Assembly: GCA_965183885.1 (NCBI GenBank)
Contig: OZ238992.1
Coordinates: forward strand, 1,674,001 to 1,738,000
Reading direction: 5' to 3'
Length of the DNA stretch: 64,000 bases
From: UWMA-0277 sp965183885
GTDB lineage: Bacteria; Bacteroidota; Bacteroidia; Flavobacteriales; BACL11
This document shows, one piece after another, positions 60,080 to 64,000 of this stretch (position 1 is its first letter; each line of letters opens with the position of its first letter). The notes beneath the pieces were generated by a model, which did no database searches, had not been told where the DNA came from, and was given only the letters and a program-made list of their open reading frames with translations. The position numbers and the translations under genes are program-made.

Positions 60080-60661
60080 TTAAATAAATAGTTGCAATTT
60101 TTGATATAGTTTAGCAGTAGGAAGCCCTACAACATTTGTGTAAGAACCTTCAATATTTACGATAGCTATTTTTCCTATCCAATCTTGTATTCCGTAAGCC
60201 CCTGCTTTATCAAAAGGGTTATGTTGCTCAATATACTGATTGATTTCTTCATCAGATAATTCTTTAAAGCTAACCTTTGTGGTGCTTGAAAAAACAAGTT
60301 CTTTAGTTGATGTTTTAATACAAACCCCTGTAATTACTTTATGAATATTGCCTGATAGTTTTTTAAGAGTATTAAAAGCATCTTCCTTGCCTTTAGGTTT
60401 ATTCAGCAGTTCATTATTATAAGAGACAATAGTGTCAGCAGTTATAAGTAATTCGTTTTCTTTTAAGTCCTCAGATAAGAAATCAGATTTTTGTTTTGCT
60501 AAGAATTCTGCTATTTCCTGTTCTTTTAGGTGATTAGGAAAGCTTTCTTCTGCATCAGTAGTTTTAATTTTAAATGTTAATCCTATGTCAGATAGGAGTT
60601 CTTTTCTTCTTGGAGATGCTGAGCCAAGAATAATACTGTATTTTTCTAATTGATTTACCAT
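60080..60661 (-). CDS. Maf-family nucleotide pyrophosphatase
   Basis: A 193-residue Maf/YhdE-YceF protein that hydrolyses modified or canonical nucleoside triphosphates and affects septation when overproduced. The signatures are IILGSASPRRKELL at residues 10-23, TADTIVSYNNELLNKPKG and the DKAGAYGIQDW segment. The length is normal. It begins immediately after the UbiA-type gene's stop and is probably on the same transcript. Confidence 0.94.
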   Translation of the reverse strand: MVNQLEKYSIILGSASPRRKELLSDIGLTFKIKTTDAEESFPNHLKEQEIAEFLAKQKSDFLSEDLKENELLITADTIVSYNNELLNKPKGKEDAFNTLKKLSGNIHKVITGVCIKTSTKELVFSSTTKVSFKELSDEEINQYIEQHNPFDKAGAYGIQDWIGKIAIVNIEGSYTNVVGLPTAKLYQKLQLFI

Positions 60662-61624
60662 TTAGTTGAGGTGTAAATAGGTGAATAAAGGAATAGAGAG
60701 TATTCCTATAAACATAATGATTTTGCAAAGCCCACTAGTAAATGAAAAATCGGATTTTCGTGTTGCATAGTAAATCTTGATGCTAAGGAAAATAAATAAT
60801 ATCTGAACTAAGAGTGTGTATAGTATAGCAATTGTATTTACCCCCCAAAAAGAAATTTCATATTCAAACTCACTAGTTATAATGCTATATTGAAAGTATT
60901 GAAAATAGGAAATAGCTATAATAGTAGTAATGCTTAAAGCTAATGCAATGTTTTTTGTTTTTGCTATTCCGTAAGTAATAGCTAGGGTAGTGGCTTTAAT
61001 TTTTTTATCCCCTTCTAGGTCTTCCAGGTCTTTTATTATTTCTCTGATAAATGTAGTGATAAATGCAAATAAGGCATAATACATTATAATGCTAAAAATC
61101 ATCCACTCCCCATTAAGTGTATTTATTCCATTAGGGATAATATCGAATAAAGCAAGGTTAATAAGGCTAAGTGCTGTTAGGAAAGAAACTTGTAAATTCC
61201 CAATTAGGAAGGACCTTTTCATGCGTTTAGAATAACTCCATAAACTAAAAATGCAATAAAGAAAGATAATGCTGAATAACGGTTTTTTTATTGCAAAAGC
61301 AACATAAGAACCTAGTAGTAAACCAATAATATTAAAAGCAATATACCAGCGTATAGCATTTCTGGAGTTGATAGATTTTGCAATAATTCTTTTATCGTCT
61401 TTGTTTATTTTATCTGTTTCTACATCATAAATATCATTAATGATATAGCCTGCTGCTGTTATAAAAAGTGTAGCGAAGACAAAAAGGCAGAATAGGGTAT
61501 TGTCTAGTGCTGTTGCATCAATAAAAGGGTTGATTAAGAAAAATTTAATCAGAAATTGTGTGATCCCAACAATTATCAAATTTTTTAATCTTATTAGTTT
61601 TAGAAAATTGATAAGCTTACTCAT
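60662..61624 (-). CDS. UbiA-family prenyltransferase (geranylgeranylglycerol-phosphate type)
   Basis: A 320-residue integral membrane prenyltransferase. The two Asp-rich motifs are NDIYDVETDKINK near residue 65 and REIIKDLEDLEGDKK near residue 195, and about eight helices are seen. Bacteroidetes members of this branch are often annotated as geranylgeranylglycerol-phosphate geranylgeranyltransferase, an archaeal-type ether lipid step, but acceptor and product cannot be read from sequence. It overlaps the DUF2520 gene by 8 bases and abuts Maf, so the three are co-transcribed. Confidence 0.88.
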   Translation of the reverse strand: MSKLINFLKLIRLKNLIIVGITQFLIKFFLINPFIDATALDNTLFCLFVFATLFITAAGYIINDIYDVETDKINKDDKRIIAKSINSRNAIRWYIAFNIIGLLLGSYVAFAIKKPLFSIIFLYCIFSLWSYSKRMKRSFLIGNLQVSFLTALSLINLALFDIIPNGINTLNGEWMIFSIIMYYALFAFITTFIREIIKDLEDLEGDKKIKATTLAITYGIAKTKNIALALSITTIIAISYFQYFQYSIITSEFEYEISFWGVNTIAILYTLLVQILFIFLSIKIYYATRKSDFSFTSGLCKIIMFIGILSIPLFTYLHLN

Positions 61625-62372
61625 GAGTGTTAATGATACTTTTTGTAATTAATGAATATAATTGTTTTGTTTCAGGGTTTTCTATCTTATTTAAATGCTT
61701 GTTGATTACTGTCATATCCTTTCGTATTGCAGGACCTGTTTGTACAGCTCTTGGCTTGTTGTTTTCAAGCTTTGTAATTGTTTGTTTTATAAGGGGAAGG
61801 AGTATAGAAAAATCAATATTTGCAGTAGCTAGTACATCATCAGCAATAGTAAATAACTGGTTGCTAAAATTACAAGCAAACACAGCAGCGATATGCAGTT
61901 GTTGTCTTTGTTCAGAGTCCATTTTTACAACTGTATTACTTAGTGTTGCAGCAAAGGCAAGAAGTTCTTGCTCAAAAGCAGTATTGTTAGCTTCAATACA
62001 AATTGGGATTTCCTTAAAATTAAGTGTTACCTCTTTATTAAAAGTTTGTAAAGGATAAAATACACCACAGTTACTGAAAGAATTATTAAATACATCAATA
62101 TTAATACTCCCTGAAGTGTGTACAATAGGGGTGTCTTTTATTTGATTTACTAAGTGAGTAATAGCATCATCTTTTACTGCAACAATTATTAAATCAGCAG
62201 TTTTAAGATTTTCAATAGTATTAGTGTAGTCAGTATTAAACTGTTTTGCTAGTTGCTTTGCTTGCTCTAGCTTACGACTAAAAATTTGAATAATATTATA
62301 GCCATTAGTATTTAATACTACCGCTAGATGTGTAGCAACATTACCTGAACCTATTAATATAATATCCTTCAT
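61617..62372 (-). CDS. Rossmann and DUF2520 domain protein
   Basis: A 251-residue protein with an N-terminal Rossmann fold (ILIGSGNVATHLAVVLNTNGYNIIQIFSR at residues 4-32) and a C-terminal helical DUF2520 domain (about 130-250, with AAVFACNFSNQLFTIADDVL and TGPAIRKDMTVINKHL). It resembles F420-/NADP-dependent reductases and ketopantoate-reductase-like enzymes, but no substrate is known to me. A minus-strand -7 element lies 46 bases before the ATG. It overlaps the UbiA-type gene by 8 bases. Confidence 0.88.
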   Translation of the reverse strand: MKDIILIGSGNVATHLAVVLNTNGYNIIQIFSRKLEQAKQLAKQFNTDYTNTIENLKTADLIIVAVKDDAITHLVNQIKDTPIVHTSGSINIDVFNNSFSNCGVFYPLQTFNKEVTLNFKEIPICIEANNTAFEQELLAFAATLSNTVVKMDSEQRQQLHIAAVFACNFSNQLFTIADDVLATANIDFSILLPLIKQTITKLENNKPRAVQTGPAIRKDMTVINKHLNKIENPETKQLYSLITKSIINTHE

Positions 62373-62418
62373 AATTTACTTAGAATAATAAATGCTAAAG
62401 CATTAATTTTTAAAAGAC

Positions 62419-62426
62419 CAAAGATA
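62419..62426 (-). promoter_or_regulatory. -7 element (TATCTTTG) for the DUF2520-UbiA-Maf operon
   Basis: Exact TAnnTTTG match on the minus strand with a leader of about 40 bases. No convincing -33 TTG. Confidence 0.42.
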
Positions 62427-62444
62427 TTAAATATTTGCAGGCAG

Positions 62445-63725
62445 TTATAGTTTCAGTTTTATGAGTTCTTTCTCTTGTAAAGCGATATTTTTTTTAGCAA
62501 GAAAGTAAGTTATTCCATCATGAACTCTTATGTTTTCTGGGAATACAATATTATTAATAGCAGTAATATCACTAAGTTTACCACTTCTTAAATCTATCTT
62601 AGCTAAAGAAAAGACTCCATTTTTTTCATAAACAGCATAGAACACATTCAATTTGTTGTCAAATAGTATCTGATTATTCCAGTTTTTTTGTTCATGAAAA
62701 GAGATGCTAATACTATCTGTTAATTTTCCCTTATTGGTATAGCTCTTGAGCTTATTATTTACAAAATCAAAAATTAATATATTGTGTTTATTGTCTGAAA
62801 AAACAGGACAGTAAATAGGTTTTGCTGCAAAGTGAAGGTACCAGCCTATTAGTTGAACAAGCTTTGGACTTTCTGCTAATGAAATCATATTGCCATCCCA
62901 TGTGCCATTTTCTATTCTATTTGTTACTTCATCAGTAGCTTTGTAGTATTCTTGAATTATTTCACTATAATAAGAAGATGCAACTTTATAAGCTTCTTCA
63001 TTCCATACCTTTGCAAACGTTGTTGCTTCACCATTTTCAAATAAATCATAGTTAATAAATTGGTCGTGATCTTCATATTTTATAAGTACTACAATACTAT
63101 CATTTAATGCTGTTTTGCAAGCTCTTAATAAAGACTTAAAGGCTTTCTTGTCAATAGGTTCTAGTTGCTGTACTTGACCTTTTGAAATATATGTTTGAAT
63201 GACTTCATCTTTACTGATAAGATAGATGTTTCCAAAACAATCTTTCTTAATTTCTTTAATCTTTCGCTTAACTTTTTTTTCGATAATCCAATCTTCATTG
63301 GTATTTGATGCCTGTATGTATCTTGAGTTATTGCGTATTAATAAGGTGTAAATAATATCGTTTGAGATCTCAAAACCTATTTTGTATTTTAGCATTTTCT
63401 GTTCTTTAATGCTCACCTCATTAACAGGTATATTCTTTTCAGTAAGCTCAATGCTCTGAATAAGATCTTTGAGAGGAAAAATGAAAGTGCTGTTTGTAGT
63501 ATTATAGCGTACATGAGAGACTCTTAATTGCAGGGTGTCTTCTGTAGCCATTATTGAAAAATAACCCTTATTGTCAGAGCTTGTTCCTTTTTTGTTAATT
63601 GTAATTGAAGCATGTGAGATACCATTTCCTTTTGCATCAATAATTTGTCCTCTCAGTATATTTTGTGTGTATGAGTAAAAAGGGATTGTTAGAACAAATA
63701 ATAAACTTAAAAGGTATTTTCTCAT
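62445..63725 (-). CDS. Exported CarboxypepD_reg-like domain protein
   Basis: A 426-residue protein with a signal peptide ending YSYTQ (about residue 21). A CarboxypepD_reg-like (DUF4480-type) beta domain follows (about residues 24-105: LRGQIIDAKGNGISHASITINKKGTSSDNKGYFSI), then about 300 residues with repeated beta-strand patterns that look like a partial propeller (FGNIYLISKDEVI, KHNILIFDFVNNKLKSY, LNVFYAVYEKNGVFSLAKIDLRSGKL). The family role is unknown. It follows the DUF2007 gene by 7 bases. It is not a TonB receptor: there is no plug or barrel. Confidence 0.82.
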   Translation of the reverse strand: MRKYLLSLLFVLTIPFYSYTQNILRGQIIDAKGNGISHASITINKKGTSSDNKGYFSIMATEDTLQLRVSHVRYNTTNSTFIFPLKDLIQSIELTEKNIPVNEVSIKEQKMLKYKIGFEISNDIIYTLLIRNNSRYIQASNTNEDWIIEKKVKRKIKEIKKDCFGNIYLISKDEVIQTYISKGQVQQLEPIDKKAFKSLLRACKTALNDSIVVLIKYEDHDQFINYDLFENGEATTFAKVWNEEAYKVASSYYSEIIQEYYKATDEVTNRIENGTWDGNMISLAESPKLVQLIGWYLHFAAKPIYCPVFSDNKHNILIFDFVNNKLKSYTNKGKLTDSISISFHEQKNWNNQILFDNKLNVFYAVYEKNGVFSLAKIDLRSGKLSDITAINNIVFPENIRVHDGITYFLAKKNIALQEKELIKLKL

Positions 63726-63732
63726 TTAGATG

Positions 63733-63972
63733 TTATGGTTTATTTTCTTGATTAAATAGTGTAATAATTGGTGTGGCTTTTTCCAAATCTTTTTCTTTTA
63801 TATATAGTTCAATTGTTGATTGTGTTCCGCCTCCGAACCCTGCAATTACTCCTGATTGATAATTATCTTTTATGATAGAAGGAATATGTTTACTGCTTAA
63901 AATCTTATTGAGTATAAATACTTGGTGTTGGTCTCCTGAAAAGACATGAATTAGATTTTCTGAGCTTGTCAT
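63733..63972 (-). CDS. DUF2007 family small protein
   Basis: A 79-residue protein matching DUF2007, sometimes labelled a putative signal-transducing protein. It has a short ferredoxin-like fold with an alternating pattern (IHVFSGDQHQVFILNKILSSKHIPSII...TIELYIKEKDLEKATPII), similar to a PII-like beta-alpha-beta element. No catalytic residues are evident. It is complete within the window (ATG at 63972) and is 7 bases upstream of the CarboxypepD_reg-like gene on the same strand. Confidence 0.85.
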   Translation of the reverse strand: MTSSENLIHVFSGDQHQVFILNKILSSKHIPSIIKDNYQSGVIAGFGGGTQSTIELYIKEKDLEKATPIITLFNQENKP

Positions 63973-64000
63973 CTTAGTATTCTGTTTTAAACATAATTGT

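Noticed and set aside
1..64000. CRISPR array, integrase, transposase or toxin-antitoxin pair
   Set aside because: No regularly spaced repeats, no recombinase or transposase motifs and no small toxin-antitoxin pairs were found on either strand.

Overview
The window is a contiguous piece of a bacterial chromosome, AT-rich by eye (composition not computed), and almost entirely coding. It comes from the Bacteroidota, most likely a marine Flavobacteriales. The evidence is: type IX secretion (T9SS) C-terminal sorting domains; SusC-like/CarboxypepD_reg TonB receptors; the rpmB ... rpmG-DUF4295-ftsY block; -7 elements of the form TAnnTTTG; few Shine-Dalgarno sequences; and Cys motifs frequent in marine Bacteroidetes lipoproteins and T9SS proteins. 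No rRNA, tRNA, CRISPR array, prophage or transposase was seen. No gene-free stretch reaches 300 bases.

Layout. 1-5 kb: tail of a T9SS cargo protein, a sulfotransferase, then a surface-sugar operon (DegT/WecE-type aminotransferase, two left-handed beta-helix acyltransferases, a WecF-like GT56 glycosyltransferase). 5-12 kb: galE, a very large M1 peptidase with a barrel-like tail, yihY, nadC, and divergently rlmH-rdgB. 12-14.4 kb: a four-helix membrane protein with a two-component system. 14.4-19.9 kb: a sulfide/persulfide operon (Crp/Fnr regulator, CoA-disulfide reductase-rhodanese, rhodanese, TauE exporter, CstB-like persulfide dioxygenase-sulfurtransferase, methyltransferase). A perfect 16-bp palindrome lies just upstream of the reductase, and three of the six genes use TTG starts. 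20-22.7 kb: a Cys-rich exported protein and a TonB receptor. 22.7-28.7 kb (minus strand): dnaA, a low-molecular-weight phosphatase, an RsmI-like methyltransferase, ftsB/divIC and a fused one-piece methylmalonyl-CoA mutase. 28.8-34.2 kb: a 5'-nucleotidase split into two genes, thioesterase, aquaporin, nucleoside phosphorylase, universal stress protein, pncC/CinA-C, rpmB. 34.2-40.3 kb: lipoprotein, M1 peptidase, then a T9SS module (subtilase plus small T9SS protein) bracketed by an exact 38-bp direct repeat. 40.3-45.6 kb: rpmG, DUF4295, ftsY, rimO, ffh, folD and a cold-shock gene. 45.7-51.9 kb (minus): uvrB, DUF349, aroE, DUF368, a phosphosulfolactate synthase homologue. 52-54.5 kb: a phosphohexomutase and a cysteine desulfurase. 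54.5-64 kb (minus): AsmA-like protein with an 11-residue-repeat tail, NhaC, a trans-sulfuration enzyme, Maf, a UbiA prenyltransferase, a DUF2520 protein, a CarboxypepD_reg protein and a DUF2007 protein.

Most of the window is conserved core genome. The parts that stand out are: the persulfide operon with its palindrome and TTG starts; the 38-bp repeat around the T9SS pair, where each copy also supplies a -33 promoter element; the fused methylmalonyl-CoA mutase lacking the tail of its small-subunit part; the split nucleotidase; a 26-bp near-perfect palindrome inside uvrB; and several promoters so close to the start codon that the mRNA would be leaderless or nearly so. I do not see a clearly new defence or mobile system. 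The best candidate for undescribed biology is the persulfide operon's regulation and its attached methyltransferase.
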